A stretch of DNA of 64,000 nt, taken from assembly GCF_000006445.2 (NCBI RefSeq), contig NC_006045.2, forward strand, positions 620,001-684,000. The letters are read 5' to 3'. The translations under genes and the position numbers were made by a program. This stretch comes from Debaryomyces hansenii CBS767 (taxonomy: Eukaryota > Ascomycota > Pichiomycetes > Serinales > Debaryomycetaceae). The notes under the pieces are model-generated. The model saw only the letters and a list, made by a program, of their open reading frames with translations, ran no database searches and had not been told where the DNA came from. Numbering within the stretch: the first letter of the stretch is position 1; each line of letters starts with the position of its first letter. Shown here piece after piece: positions 8,707 through 19,608 of this stretch.

Positions 8707-9873
8707 TTAAAGTTGAACTTCTTTGAATCTTGTTACCAATTTCAAATGAAACAGTTCCCAAATTTCATCTTTGCAGTCATCATCGCCGATTTCACTTCTA
8801 TATAATTCCCTTATCTGATCACACGACATTGCTCTTGCTATATGGGTATCGTCTGCCTTTAAGCATACAACAAAATCGTATAGCGTTATCCATTTCAAAA
8901 GCTTGGACTCTGTAACATAACTAGTCGAATTTAATTCATCTTCCGTTATTGATACTCTCTTGGAAGGATCTGAGGGTACTATAAGATTTTGAACGTCTGA
9001 ATTTTTTTTCAAAGCCTTTGAGTCTAACATATCTTCATCATCCGATACTACCAAGGAACTGAAATTTGATGACTCACTATTCATGTTATCGAAGCTCTTC
9101 CTCAATTGATTCAAGCTTAATAAAGATGAGTTTGTATTTAATGAAAATGATCTTCCACTACTAGCTACATCACCTGTAGCCATCTTAACAAAGTTTTCAT
9201 TCAAATGGCTCAAATCAGCACCAATCGATCCACCGGGATGCTTCATGGAAAATAACTTCTTTCGTTTCAACGCATCCTCTTCTAGCATCTCAGATAATGC
9301 CAATATTGTAGCATCGGCTAAGACCATTGATAGCGTAGCCGACACTGTTGGTGCTGGTATACCATGTATCGATTCCTCATTCAAGTTTGAAGGTAAATCA
9401 GCATATAGCAAAGACTTAACCTGAGGGTGATTGGACAATTTTGAATTCCTATTACACGTCAAAAGTATAATAGGAATCGACTTGGGGATATGGGGCAATA
9501 ATTGCAAAAGTTCAGGTGTGTTCCCACTTGCAGTTACAAATATCAAGGTATCGTTGTCCCGTATTATTCCAAGATCACCATGTAAACCTTCTGATGCGTG
9601 GAGTGCCGCAGATTGAATAGATAACGAATTTAGTGTTGCTACTAATTTGCTGGATATCTTGAAGCTTTTACCAATTCCCGAAACTACTACTTTCCCTCCC
9701 CGTAAAATACTTTGAAAAAGTAGTTCCAACGAATTCAACAAGTTTATCCGTGAGTATCCCGATTTACTATATTGCTCGACCAAATGGCTCATCGCCTCAC
9801 TCTGACTACCCAAAGTCTTGTTTACAGAGTCTAATGCTTTCTCTGCCCTTCTTTCATAAACACATGTGTCCAT
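8707..9873 (-). CDS. SIS-domain sugar-phosphate isomerase-like protein (KpsF/GutQ/KdsD family)
   Basis: 388 residues. A SIS (phosphosugar-binding) domain fills about residues 40-225. GGKVVVSGIGKSFKISSKL is followed by HASEGLHGDLG (conserved His-x-x-Glu-x-x-His-Gly-Asp-Leu-Gly of arabinose-5-phosphate isomerases), VTASGNTPELLQLLP (Ser-Gly-x-Thr/Ser-x-Glu) and MKHPGGSIG, whose His matches a catalytic residue of bacterial KdsD. Bacterial members isomerise D-ribulose 5-phosphate and D-arabinose 5-phosphate. The usual C-terminal CBS pair is not recognisable; instead there is a Ser/Asn-rich linker with NSESSNFSSLVVSDDEDM and a Trp-containing tail. Similar fungal proteins exist, but I know no established role, so the substrate is open. 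Confidence 0.85.
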   Translation of the reverse strand: MDTCVYERRAEKALDSVNKTLGSQSEAMSHLVEQYSKSGYSRINLLNSLELLFQSILRGGKVVVSGIGKSFKISSKLVATLNSLSIQSAALHASEGLHGDLGIIRDNDTLIFVTASGNTPELLQLLPHIPKSIPIILLTCNRNSKLSNHPQVKSLLYADLPSNLNEESIHGIPAPTVSATLSMVLADATILALSEMLEEDALKRKKLFSMKHPGGSIGADLSHLNENFVKMATGDVASSGRSFSLNTNSSLLSLNQLRKSFDNMNSESSNFSSLVVSDDEDMLDSKALKKNSDVQNLIVPSDPSKRVSITEDELNSTSYVTESKLLKWITLYDFVVCLKADDTHIARAMSCDQIRELYRSEIGDDDCKDEIWELFHLKLVTRFKEVQL

Positions 9874-10234
9874 TGGTACTTATTTGTTTTCCCTCTTCCA
9901 ACTATTTGCTAGCTTATGAAATTTTTGTCTTTTTGAATCATTATCATTACTCTAAGATTACTAATTCTTCCACACTTTTACGCAAACGGAGCCGCACCTT
10001 TTTTTTTTTTGTTTCGCTCGCAATTTAGTCTTCGCCGTTGACGCAGAATTATATGTGACTACTCAAACTCTAATAATCGGCAATTATTAGTTACACCGAG
10101 ATATTTAATTCTATGTAGTATAAAGCTGGAGGGGAGTCAAGTGGCTTACAAATAGATTTCAGATTACAGTATTAACGAACATTTGTCACGAAACATGAGA
10201 CAATTATAGCAATACGCGCAAGCATGTGATAGAA
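9874..10234. promoter_or_regulatory. Promoter of the SIS-domain gene and 3' end of TSC2
   Basis: 361 bases. A run of T at 9999-10009 lies about 130 bases upstream of the SIS-domain gene start. No further gene or RNA was recognised. Confidence 0.4.
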
Positions 10235-13200
10235 TCAGGTATACGAGTTGAATTCCAAGGCAGAAAATAGCTCATTATCATTCTGCGATAAATATTCGTA
10301 CTTGTCTCCACTTTCGTTCGTATAGTCTCTAGGGTTGGAACTAGTCTGAGAATCAAATTGTAACTGCTGTAGAAAAGCTTGGGTAGTGTTCATATTAGCA
10401 GTTGAATTTGCATTCGTAGTTACATTTTTATCCTGTTCCTCCCGTAAATTCTGGTGGTTTTGGATTGTCTTTTCACGTAAAATGTTGATCTGTCTCGCTC
10501 TGTGTGCCCAGTTGGAGGTGTAGGAGCCAGTTACACTTGAATGCCAAACGGACGCAAATAAATCTGCTGTTAAGGCTAAATTTCGGATGAATATCGGTAA
10601 CTGGTCTTCAGAAATGATTTTGAAGTGGCAAGTTGCAAAAACCCCTGGAACACCTGATCTTCTGTAGGTTTTGACTTTAAAATATTTTTGATAGTTGGAT
10701 CCGATGTAGCTATTGCCGGTGCCTTCTTGAACTTGGGGAGTTGAAGAGTTGGACTCGACATTACTGAGGCCACCCCTCACAGCTACCAAAGACGACGATG
10801 GTGTATGGGAAGAAATGACAATGTTCAAGAAATTGAATTGTGACTTGATAACATTGAAATTAAATGGTAGTCCTGACTCATCGAAGAATATGTTAACATA
10901 ATTATTGCCGATGTGCCTCTTCTTGAAATCAAAGTACTTGTCATTCTCATTTTGAGGCATCATGGTGGCAGTATGGAAGATTAGCTGGGTAGTTTGGTTA
11001 TTCCAGAATATTGCATATTCACCATCCATATTATTCTCGTTATCTAGACCGCCGAGGTAGACATCTTTACAGTCCTTCAATTTTATCAATCCCCCTACAT
11101 TATCTAGTAAATGCTGATAGTCATGAGACCCAACTTTGTTGCTTAATATTTCAGTCTCTTCAGACTGGTTAGGCCCAATATATATTAACCCAACCTTATG
11201 ATATTCTACAACCGGAATTCGATCAAATGCTGATATTGCTCTTAAAGTCACTGGCTCTTCGATTAAGGGTAACGGTTTAAATTTGTTTTCTGTGTCCATA
11301 CTACTGAATATTTGTAAAAGCATATGATTTGAATTGAAAACTGGTTTTAAATTAGTTCCGCTTGAAAAATTAGACTTTGTTAGTGATATCCACTCAGGGA
11401 TCATAGATGGGTCTAACTCAACACGGAATATGGAGACCCCAGTTGGTCGCCTGAATGTAAATAATGATTCACCCGTAATCATGTTAGTGTCGATACTAAT
11501 GATGCTACATCCCAAAATCCATCTATTTGTACTCATGTAGTTTTCGTGGCCAGTATTTTGTAATTTTTTCAATAATATCTCGTTGGCTTTACATGGGTTG
11601 ATTATCTTCAATGGCAAATCGGAATAAGTAAATCGGGCAATTAATTCCAAATACGCCAAGGTTTGATCATTTAACACCTTTCCATCATTACTTAACAATA
11701 TTAAATTTTTGATTAAAAATGATGATACCTGCTTCCTCTCGCTAAGGTCCATTTTCAAAAACCAGCTTGAAATGACATTATACGATAAGGTTGATAAATA
11801 TTCTGATAGGATAGGCGTAATCTTCGTCGCTTGAGTTGTAGGAGTCTGTTCAACTTCTGCATCAATTCCATGGGTTTGAAGTACTTCTTCTTCTTGGAAT
11901 TCATCAGTAGTCTTACGTTCTTTAATATCGTTAGAATACTCGATATATTTAAAGGCAATAGCAAAAACTCTCTTGTATTCATCAACAGTAAAACTAGACG
12001 TTAACGTTGGTAAGTGTATTAACGACATCAAAAACTCCAAAGTATGTGAACTAGCAAATGCACTTGTAACCCTGGTTTGTAACTTGGATAAAATTGCTGG
12101 TAGTGACTTTTTGATAGATAATGGAATTGCATAACAACATATGGTTAATATATTTATGCAAGGAATGGCTGTCTTTTCCCATGAACTCAATCCAAAGAGC
12201 AAGGCCTTGATTATTTGATCTTCATCATACTTCGAAAAAAGGTCATGATAACCGAGTAATGCTGACAATGTTCTCACAAACGCAACTTGTAGATTTGCTT
12301 TTGTTAGGTTTTCCGGAACCGACAAAGTTTTCGGCAAATTAAGCATTAGTTGATCACAAACAATGGTCTTCAATTTCACAATCTCTTCAGCATTATTCAA
12401 GAATAGCATCATGTTTGCTAATTGTGAACAAAAATGTGCCCAGATATAGGAATATACTTCCCAATTTATGAATTTTGACATAATTTCTAAAACTATTGAG
12501 AACCATTGAGATATATCAATACTATACTCATCATCCGCAAATATCATCTTAATGCCGTTGGGATTGAACAATTTCAATCCCTTAGATGGTTGGTTGAAGA
12601 ATTTTTCTGGTAAATAGTCAAGCGTTTCTGGATACGTCCATTGGAATTTTTCATCCTTATTGAAATCAGCATCCTGTGTATTTCTGCCAAAAGTTGTCGC
12701 TAACCCATCCATATCTATGGGTTTACTAAAGAATATAAATCTCTCACCAGTGACTCTTAATCTTACTAAGCATCTGCATAAAATTAATAACAAATCAGCA
12801 TCTTCGACTGCTAATGCATACTGACATATTATTATTAGCAAGCGAAATACTTCTTGTGCCTTCGCTCCATCTTCAGTCGACGATATTAAAAATACACGTA
12901 CAATTGATTCTGTTACAGTTTGCAAAAATGACGATGAAAACTGATTATACTGTTCGTAAATACCGCTGACCTGCGAAGTAGATCCTAAGGAACTCATGGA
13001 TACTAAACTTCTACGCCTTTCTGAATTATTTTTCACTTGAAACCCTGGCATGAATACTTTAGATAGTTCATTGAAAAATGACAACAGGGATCTTAATGCA
13101 ATATCGGTTAGAAAATTATCCGCCAAATATTTGGTAATCCTCTCGTCTTGTTCGACGACAGATCTTTTAAATAGATCAAAAATTATTTCATAATTAATAA

Positions 13201-14968
13201 TATTCTCATCAAATATAGACATCGATATATCATGGCCTTCTTTTATGACTCTCAACGTCTCAAGTCTAATATTTGCAATTTGTTCGCTATCTGTATGGTC
13301 ACCACTTAACTTCGTTGAAGAAGATGTTGTCTTTATTAGCATGGGATAATAAAAGTAATCCAAAAGCTTAACACAATTCTCCTTCCATAAGGGATTCAAT
13401 AAGGAACACAATTTTTCTTCAGAATAATAATTTAGAATAAACTTGATATTGCTTGCAGATAAGTATTGGTAATGGTCCATAAAAAAATTTACCAACTTGT
13501 CCTTTGGAGAATGCAACTCATGGCTCTCATATAACTCTTGTAATGACGTACAGATCGATTTTAAATAATTAATGTCTTGTTCTGAGTTTAGCCTAAGACT
13601 TGCTAAGACGTCATATAATGAAAAGGTATTTGAATACCATAACTGAAATGGTAATAATTTATCAAACGGAATTCTCATATTGAATTCTTCGTCAAGCTGA
13701 CTTGAAAATAGTCTATCGAATGATCTTAAGTACGCCGTATTTATAATAGGTATGTTATAAGAAATTGTTTTCTGTGCAGCTTTGAAAATCAAAATGTACG
13801 AACCATCTATCATTGATCTATTTTCCAAACAACAAATTACTATTATTCTTTCTAATATTTGAATCGAACCCATGCATGAAACCAATGATCGACTTAGTTC
13901 TTTAGTACTAGCATGCGAATTAATTGTCACATTTGACCTCACAGAAGACAATATATTTGAATAATTTATAGTGTCCATTGATTTATAATGTTGAACGTCA
14001 TTATTCAGTGCAATATCACAGAGCGTAGATATGGCAATTTGTAATTTCTGTTCTATACACAAATTGTTAATCAAATCCCAAGTTAGGTTAGTTAACTCAT
14101 TACTTAAACCGTAGATAGAGCAGAGAAATTCTATGGTATCGCCATAACATTTCATTGGGATGCTTCCAAACACAACAACAGAACGAAGAAGTTCTAAGCA
14201 TGCGATTATTATCTGGGCGTTACTTGTCCTCGATGCTATAGATACAATTTGAAATATTACCGAAGAGATTGTAGTTTCATCAATATAGCTGAAACTGAAC
14301 TTGAGACAATTTTCAGTCAATCGTATTATTTCAAGTAAATTCTGGAACGCATTATTATCCGATAATGTTTCTTCATCGTCTCTGTCTGTATAATACTTAG
14401 CAGACTTCCCCAATACAAAAAGACTTTGCTCAATAAACCGATTAAGGTTTTTCTCCTTATCGTAAATACAAAAATCATGGATATCTCTGCCATCATTCGT
14501 CAACACCCTGAGAGCCTTTAAAAATAGATCTAAATCAGGGTCTACCTTATTTTCACTTAGCTGGCAAAACGAAGCGATATCTTTAAAATACATTAATCTA
14601 ATGCTAACAGATGCCGTATCGTCTTGTTTGATACATTCAATTAGTAATTCAAGGGCAACTCTTCGAATATAGGATTGAATTCTTGAATCACACATATCTC
14701 TAGCCAAATACCAAATCTCTGGTATTGATGAAATTGCATACGTCCTTAAAGATTCAGTAACCTTTGATGCTGCTGAAGCCCTACGAGGCAATGGACCATT
14801 TTGCAATTGATTGAATAGCTTCTGTTGATCACTTCCACCTCCGATAACCGTAGGGTTTATCAGTATCGGTACATTCTTACTAGATGTTGATTTTAACGAC
14901 TTGGATATCGATTTAAAAACATTTCCTATCCCCGAAGACCTTCCAAAAGTTGGATGGTGAGTCGACAT
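10235..14968 (-). CDS. TSC2: TSC2 (tuberin) homologue, GAP for the Rheb GTPase
   Basis: 1577-residue protein. Most of it is helical repeat sequence typical of the tuberin N-terminal region, with WYLARDMCDSRIQSYIRRVA near the start. The C terminus holds a Rap-GAP-type domain (about residues 1270-1500). FKKRHIGNNYVNIFFDESG contains the asparagine-thumb region (His1351-Ile-Gly-Asn1354) and is followed by FNVIKSQFNFLNIVIS; the FKVKTYRRSGVPGVFA segment continues the GAP fold. Tuberin switches off Rheb and so restrains TORC1. C. albicans has a Tsc2 that controls Rhb1, whereas S. cerevisiae has lost the gene. The start ATG at 14968 is followed by a basic Ser-rich stretch. No frameshift is seen over 4.7 kb. 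Confidence 0.93.
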   Translation of the reverse strand: MSTHHPTFGRSSGIGNVFKSISKSLKSTSSKNVPILINPTVIGGGSDQQKLFNQLQNGPLPRRASAASKVTESLRTYAISSIPEIWYLARDMCDSRIQSYIRRVALELLIECIKQDDTASVSIRLMYFKDIASFCQLSENKVDPDLDLFLKALRVLTNDGRDIHDFCIYDKEKNLNRFIEQSLFVLGKSAKYYTDRDDEETLSDNNAFQNLLEIIRLTENCLKFSFSYIDETTISSVIFQIVSIASRTSNAQIIIACLELLRSVVVFGSIPMKCYGDTIEFLCSIYGLSNELTNLTWDLINNLCIEQKLQIAISTLCDIALNNDVQHYKSMDTINYSNILSSVRSNVTINSHASTKELSRSLVSCMGSIQILERIIVICCLENRSMIDGSYILIFKAAQKTISYNIPIINTAYLRSFDRLFSSQLDEEFNMRIPFDKLLPFQLWYSNTFSLYDVLASLRLNSEQDINYLKSICTSLQELYESHELHSPKDKLVNFFMDHYQYLSASNIKFILNYYSEEKLCSLLNPLWKENCVKLLDYFYYPMLIKTTSSSTKLSGDHTDSEQIANIRLETLRVIKEGHDISMSIFDENIINYEIIFDLFKRSVVEQDERITKYLADNFLTDIALRSLLSFFNELSKVFMPGFQVKNNSERRRSLVSMSSLGSTSQVSGIYEQYNQFSSSFLQTVTESIVRVFLISSTEDGAKAQEVFRLLIIICQYALAVEDADLLLILCRCLVRLRVTGERFIFFSKPIDMDGLATTFGRNTQDADFNKDEKFQWTYPETLDYLPEKFFNQPSKGLKLFNPNGIKMIFADDEYSIDISQWFSIVLEIMSKFINWEVYSYIWAHFCSQLANMMLFLNNAEEIVKLKTIVCDQLMLNLPKTLSVPENLTKANLQVAFVRTLSALLGYHDLFSKYDEDQIIKALLFGLSSWEKTAIPCINILTICCYAIPLSIKKSLPAILSKLQTRVTSAFASSHTLEFLMSLIHLPTLTSSFTVDEYKRVFAIAFKYIEYSNDIKERKTTDEFQEEEVLQTHGIDAEVEQTPTTQATKITPILSEYLSTLSYNVISSWFLKMDLSERKQVSSFLIKNLILLSNDGKVLNDQTLAYLELIARFTYSDLPLKIINPCKANEILLKKLQNTGHENYMSTNRWILGCSIISIDTNMITGESLFTFRRPTGVSIFRVELDPSMIPEWISLTKSNFSSGTNLKPVFNSNHMLLQIFSSMDTENKFKPLPLIEEPVTLRAISAFDRIPVVEYHKVGLIYIGPNQSEETEILSNKVGSHDYQHLLDNVGGLIKLKDCKDVYLGGLDNENNMDGEYAIFWNNQTTQLIFHTATMMPQNENDKYFDFKKRHIGNNYVNIFFDESGLPFNFNVIKSQFNFLNIVISSHTPSSSLVAVRGGLSNVESNSSTPQVQEGTGNSYIGSNYQKYFKVKTYRRSGVPGVFATCHFKIISEDQLPIFIRNLALTADLFASVWHSSVTGSYTSNWAHRARQINILREKTIQNHQNLREEQDKNVTTNANSTANMNTTQAFLQQLQFDSQTSSNPRDYTNESGDKYEYLSQNDNELFSALEFNSYT

Positions 14969-15185
14969 TTTTATACTCTATTAACATAAATTCCGTATTA
15001 TTCTTTACTCTCAACTATAAACCCGCAATTAGTAACAGGATAAAGGGTGTATTATATGGAGCTGTCTGATATTATTTCTGCTAATTTTTTTTAATGCATA
15101 TTGACGTGCGAAAGACTGCCTATGTTTTTACAGATAGCTGAGTTACTATAATATAATCAAATTAATAAATACGTTTTATCTAAAT

Positions 15186-16943
15186 CTAACACCAGAAACG
15201 GTAAACTCTATAATACAATGGCTTGGTACGTAGTATTGCTCTTTCCTCCTCTAACTCTTGTTTCAATGCTTCTAAGTCTGTTTCTCTACGTCCAACGTCA
15301 ACATCAATGTTCTTGGCTCTAATGCAAAGAATCCAATTATTCTTCCATATTTTATGGCCTACGTAGAATACAAGTAAAACAACAAACCCCAAATAGTTTT
15401 GGAAAAATCCTTCAGCGCTGGGTGATTCTCCTAACGGAAATAAAGAAACCCAAAATTCTGCAATTAATACTAAAGTGTTTAAGGTGGCCCCATAAATCGA
15501 CCCAATTACACCAGTTTGGGATTTGAAGCTCAACTCGTCGCTTGATCTTCCTTTGACATATAAGGCCCTTCTAAATCTTATGTGGGCTACACAAATAGAC
15601 CACCAAGTGAAGATGGAACTTAAACCACTAATCAGTAGTAACCAGTTAAATACTTCTTCTTGTTTACCACTTGCTGCGATAAAACTCAATAAACCGAAAA
15701 TGTTTGTAATTATGATCGCAACTAGTGGTCTACCTGCTCTGTCAATATATCCACAGATTTTTGGTGCCAATCCTTGTTCAGCTAAAGCCGTCAATGTCCT
15801 TGATGTTGCATATACCGAGGAAGATCCTACCGAAATAACGGAAATCAAAATAACGGCATTCATAACAGATGGTAAGCCACCGATACCCCCGTTGTTGATG
15901 GCAATGACAAATGGAGATGCGGTGACATCGACCGAACTGGCACCCAACAAGCTGTCAGAATTATAAGGCACTAAGAAACAAATCAAAGTTAAAGATATCA
16001 TATAAAACATCAATATTCTCCAGAACACTTGTTTTGTTGCCCTTGGTAATGTCACCCTTGGGTTATCAGTCTCAGCTGCTGTCAAACCAACTAACTCAGT
16101 ACCTCCAAAAGAGAATGCAGATGTGACAAATACTGAACTAACACCCTTAAATCCATTCGCAAACAAACCTGGATCATGCCAATATCTGTCTCCTACGTAA
16201 TGTCCATTTGGAGCTCCTCCTGCAGCAATAACAATAGAAACTATTATGAATCCAACAACTGCAAGAACTTTAATTGATGAAAATACAAATTCTGCCTCAC
16301 CGTAAGCTTTTACGCCAAAGAAATTTATAGATATAACAACGAGGTAAAAAATAAGTACCCAGACATCAGGATTGACCGATGTGATCCAGTATGTCATTGT
16401 AATAGAACCAGCGACTAATTCTAAAGGTAATAAAACCAAGAATTGAAAAAAATAGTTCCATGCAACTGCAAAACCAACAGATGGATCAATGAATCTACTC
16501 GCATAAACGTTAAACGAACCAGAAATTGGGAAAGTTACCGCTAACTCGCCCATCGCCTGAATCGTACAGAAAATAGCTGAACCTGTCAAAGCCCAAGCAA
16601 TCAAAATACCCAAAGGACCACCTGTGTTTAAAGCGGATCCTGACCCAATGAAAAGTCCTGTTCCAATCGAAGACCCAATAGCAATCATTTGCAAATGTCT
16701 CGATTTCAATTTTCTTTTTAATGGAGATTTTGCGGTCCTTATGTTACCTTTCTGAATGTCATCCAACTTTTCTAAGTCAACTTCTTCTTCTTCTTCGTAT
16801 CCTTCGTATCTCTTAAATGAGTCTTTAAAAGATTGCCATTTCGTGTGCTCTTTTTTATCATCAAAAGTTGATGATCGACTTGATACCCCATTAGAGAGAG
16901 GGATGCTCTCGCTGTTTGTAGATTCAACTTCTTTAGGTTCCAT
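15186..16943 (-). CDS. GAP1-family amino-acid permease (YAT family)
   Basis: 585-residue plasma-membrane amino acid/H+ symporter with about 12 hydrophobic segments. Family signatures are [20 protein letters not shown] at the first segment, [71 protein letters not shown] and the C-terminal [19 protein letters not shown] followed by a closing FWC, whose Cys is palmitoylated in S. cerevisiae permeases. The acidic, Ser-rich cytosolic N terminus (about 80 residues) has lysines suited to ubiquitin-dependent turnover. Conserved features fit the general permease Gap1 and its Candida relatives best, but the exact paralogue and substrate range cannot be fixed from sequence. A Gcn4 site lies upstream. 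Confidence 0.93.
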   Translation of the reverse strand: MEPKEVESTNSESIPLSNGVSSRSSTFDDKKEHTKWQSFKDSFKRYEGYEEEEEVDLEKLDDIQKGNIRTAKSPLKRKLKSRHLQMIAIGSSIGTGLFIGSGSALNTGGPLGILIAWALTGSAIFCTIQAMGELAVTFPISGSFNVYASRFIDPSVGFAVAWNYFFQFLVLLPLELVAGSITMTYWITSVNPDVWVLIFYLVVISINFFGVKAYGEAEFVFSSIKVLAVVGFIIVSIVIAAGGAPNGHYVGDRYWHDPGLFANGFKGVSSVFVTSAFSFGGTELVGLTAAETDNPRVTLPRATKQVFWRILMFYMISLTLICFLVPYNSDSLLGASSVDVTASPFVIAINNGGIGGLPSVMNAVILISVISVGSSSVYATSRTLTALAEQGLAPKICGYIDRAGRPLVAIIITNIFGLLSFIAASGKQEEVFNWLLLISGLSSIFTWWSICVAHIRFRRALYVKGRSSDELSFKSQTGVIGSIYGATLNTLVLIAEFWVSLFPLGESPSAEGFFQNYLGFVVLLVFYVGHKIWKNNWILCIRAKNIDVDVGRRETDLEALKQELEEERAILRTKPLYYRVYRFWC

Positions 16944-17060
16944 TTGCTAAAGCCGTCTATACTATTATCATTGAATATTTGAATTTTTAATTTTTTTTTT
17001 TTTATAATATTAGTGCACGGCATTTTGCAACTTTTCGCAGACCGAGTAAACGATCTATTA

Positions 17061-17067
17061 TGACTCA
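17061..17067 (-). promoter_or_regulatory. Gcn4-type site upstream of the amino-acid permease
   Basis: TGACTCA (17061-17067) is a perfect match to the Gcn4 consensus and lies 118 bases upstream of the permease ATG at 16943. It would link the permease to the general amino-acid control response. Binding is inferred. Confidence 0.55.
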
Positions 17068-17206
17068 ACTTGCCTAATGTTATTACAACCTAATTAATTA
17101 TTACGCTATTGGACTAAATAATTCTAAAGTATAAAAGCAAAATTAAAAGTAAACCTAAAAAAATATAAACTTATGAAATAAACCACTTGAAACCGGTACC
17201 ACGACC

Positions 17207-18517
17207 TTAACCATAAAGCAAATCAACAATATAACAAAACCCACCACCCCAGGTAATTTTTTGAAGTATTCTCCTAAGCCAAACAGGCCTTATTTTAATG
17301 AAAACATTTCCACAATTATACCCTTCACTTTCTACACCAATTCCCCATTTAATATTCTCTCTAACATTACAACCATTCCAGAAATTCCACCATTTGTGTC
17401 TTTCGCAGGTTTTTAATCTCACCAAATTTTTCATTAATGGACCACTGGGACCATTGATGTATTTATAACCTCCAATGAACAGATGTTTTTGACGAGGATC
17501 ATCATCAGGTAACTTCTGATCACCCCAGTGTCCTGTAAAAGACAACCAATTTCCGTATTCCACTTCTCTACCTCTATGTCTCGAATTAGTGTTATTTTCT
17601 GCAGGATATACAAATACACCATCATACGAATAAGCCAAGTAATTCTTGGTAGGGTTCCACAAAGGACCCCTGTCGGTGAAATCGGATAAAATACCGTAAG
17701 GCAAATCATGAGGGTGCTGTCCAACCGAAACATAATTTGCATGCGTTCCTCTAGCTGAGAATATTATGGGATGAGTGTCGTCAATCTCCCACTTTTCTAA
17801 GTTGTGATAGAAATATGCACCTCCTCCACCATGGGCCGACATCCAAACGATCACCGGTACACCGTTATAAAATCTCACTAATGAATGTTCCCAATCGCCT
17901 ACGTGATTACCATACGGGCCAGATCCCATGACAAATGGACCCAAATTGAACGAATAAAAGTAGAACCAGAATGCATCTACCCACCCATTACCTTTATCAA
18001 CTACAATTAATGTCGCTGGCGCATTTTTAATCTCCCCGTCAATCAATGAAGGCTTATTTTTTGCACCAGTAACCCATTCAGGGTCCTTGTCGAAATCTGT
18101 TCGGGACAGTAAAAATATATCCGGCACATTCGGCAACTTAGATAATTTACTAAGGTTCATTTCTTCTTCCGTGCCCTTGACAACACTACCGTTTTCATAA
18201 GTCACAAAAAAGTTTGTCACGTAATCCTTGATATCATACGGCAAGTATTTTTCCTCCGTGTATAAATGAACTAATGGCGCATAATCAATAGCATACTGTG
18301 GTATCTCACCATTCTTCAACGTTCTCTCTTCTTTCTTTGGCCAACTCAGTATTGGCGGTAAATTCTTATCGGGTGAGTTTATAAGATTATTTATTTCAAC
18401 CTTTTCTGTGCCAATCGACTCCATAATATAGCTATTTGCTGCCTCCCACCGAGGCAGGTTCGTTCCTTCCACTGCAAACGCAAATATTAGTATGGAGAAC
18501 CAATATGATATTATCAT
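17207..18517 (-). CDS. VPS62/TDA6-like protein with signal peptide (DUF946-type)
   Basis: 436 residues from the ATG at 18517; the frame is open from a GTG at 18532, but the ATG begins a clean signal peptide (MIISYWFSILIFAFAVEG). The body has the features I associate with the yeast Vps62/Tda6 family: IDYAPLVHLYTEEKYLPYDI, GNHVGDWEHSLVRFYNG, WMSAHGGGGAYF, SARGTHANYVSVGQHPHDLP and FTGHWGDQKLPDDDPRQ. VPS62 was named for a vacuolar protein sorting phenotype in S. cerevisiae, and the biochemical role is unknown. Several N-x-S/T sites (for example in YENGSVV and AENNTNSR) and six Cys in the C-terminal quarter fit a protein that traverses the secretory pathway. A short basic, hydrophobic tail ends the protein. 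Confidence 0.8.
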   Translation of the reverse strand: MIISYWFSILIFAFAVEGTNLPRWEAANSYIMESIGTEKVEINNLINSPDKNLPPILSWPKKEERTLKNGEIPQYAIDYAPLVHLYTEEKYLPYDIKDYVTNFFVTYENGSVVKGTEEEMNLSKLSKLPNVPDIFLLSRTDFDKDPEWVTGAKNKPSLIDGEIKNAPATLIVVDKGNGWVDAFWFYFYSFNLGPFVMGSGPYGNHVGDWEHSLVRFYNGVPVIVWMSAHGGGGAYFYHNLEKWEIDDTHPIIFSARGTHANYVSVGQHPHDLPYGILSDFTDRGPLWNPTKNYLAYSYDGVFVYPAENNTNSRHRGREVEYGNWLSFTGHWGDQKLPDDDPRQKHLFIGGYKYINGPSGPLMKNLVRLKTCERHKWWNFWNGCNVRENIKWGIGVESEGYNCGNVFIKIRPVWLRRILQKITWGGGFCYIVDLLYG

Positions 18518-18753
18518 GCTATTATTCGTCACGCTTTAAGTTTAATGCCCATAAAATATAGAAAAAGGTTGTTGTTCTACTATATTTAACGGCTTGTTCC
18601 GATTTAATTTCTGTTGATCATTTTATTTTGTATGCAGGTCGATGATTACACTGTTAGTACTAAGATAAGAAGAAGCAAACAACTGCCCATTAAATGTAGA
18701 AACTAAATCAAAAGTATATATTTATATATAAGTGTATGTGTATCTTGAGTAAA

Positions 18754-19608
18754 TTAGAAAACGAATATTTGATCGCCTAATTTTGAGACCGGCTTTGCCT
18801 TCTGGTAGCCTAAGCCAACGGCAGCCTTCTTCATTGCACTAATCATAGGTGGAGGACCACATAATAATAAGTTTGTGGCTTCAGAAGCCTTTGGTAAGTG
18901 CTTATCCATAATTTCTGGAGTAACGAAACCGACACCACCGGTCCAGTTTTCTGGAGGGGTGTTTAAAACGTAATAAATCTTAAATCTGTCCGGGTGTTCT
19001 CTAGCCATCTTGTTCAATTCTTCTTTCAACAAAATGTCATCTTCAGTCACGTTAGCGTACACCAAGCTGACCTTAGTCTTATCTTCTGGGTTTCTCAAAA
19101 TCGCGGTCAAAATCTGGTACATTGGAGTAATACCGGTACCACCAGCAATCATTCCAAACGATTCAACCATACCTGGGGTGTAGGTGAAGAATCCCTTTGG
19201 TCCTCTGATATCGATGGTTTCCCCAATCTTCTTGGACTCAACGTGTCTTGAAATGTTACCATTTTCATAAGCCTTGATCAATAAATCAAAGTATCCTAAT
19301 TCATCATCGGTGGAGATTGGAGTGTAAGATCTAACCACCTCTTTGTCATTAATAGTTGCTCCAATAGCAATATGTTGGCCAATTGGCAAACCTAATCTGT
19401 CGGTGGACCGTGGTAACCCGAATCTGTAAACGCATGTGTTGTGAGAAACTCTGGTTTTTTCAATCAATGGAAACTTTTGGAAATCATTTGGCTTTAAAAC
19501 TGGAGCATTCTTTCTGCTTAATTGAAAGAAATAATATGCTACAGCTGAAGAGATTATTGCTGCAACAGTAGCAAATATAATAAAGGGATTAGGCTCTGGT
19601 TGTGACAT
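18754..19608 (-). CDS. CBR1: CBR1, NADH-cytochrome b5 reductase
   Basis: 284 residues, the usual length for fungal Cbr1. An N-terminal membrane anchor (about residues 8-27) is followed by the FAD domain with [10 protein letters not shown] and the flavin-binding VRSYTPIS, and then the NADH domain with [17 protein letters not shown] and [15 protein letters not shown] near the C terminus. The enzyme passes electrons from NADH to cytochrome b5 for fatty-acid desaturation and sterol synthesis, and to Dph3 in diphthamide synthesis; it sits on the ER and mitochondrial outer membrane. The final residues DQIFVF are typical of the family. Start ATG at 19608. Confidence 0.97.
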   Translation of the reverse strand: MSQPEPNPFIIFATVAAIISSAVAYYFFQLSRKNAPVLKPNDFQKFPLIEKTRVSHNTCVYRFGLPRSTDRLGLPIGQHIAIGATINDKEVVRSYTPISTDDELGYFDLLIKAYENGNISRHVESKKIGETIDIRGPKGFFTYTPGMVESFGMIAGGTGITPMYQILTAILRNPEDKTKVSLVYANVTEDDILLKEELNKMAREHPDRFKIYYVLNTPPENWTGGVGFVTPEIMDKHLPKASEATNLLLCGPPPMISAMKKAAVGLGYQKAKPVSKLGDQIFVF

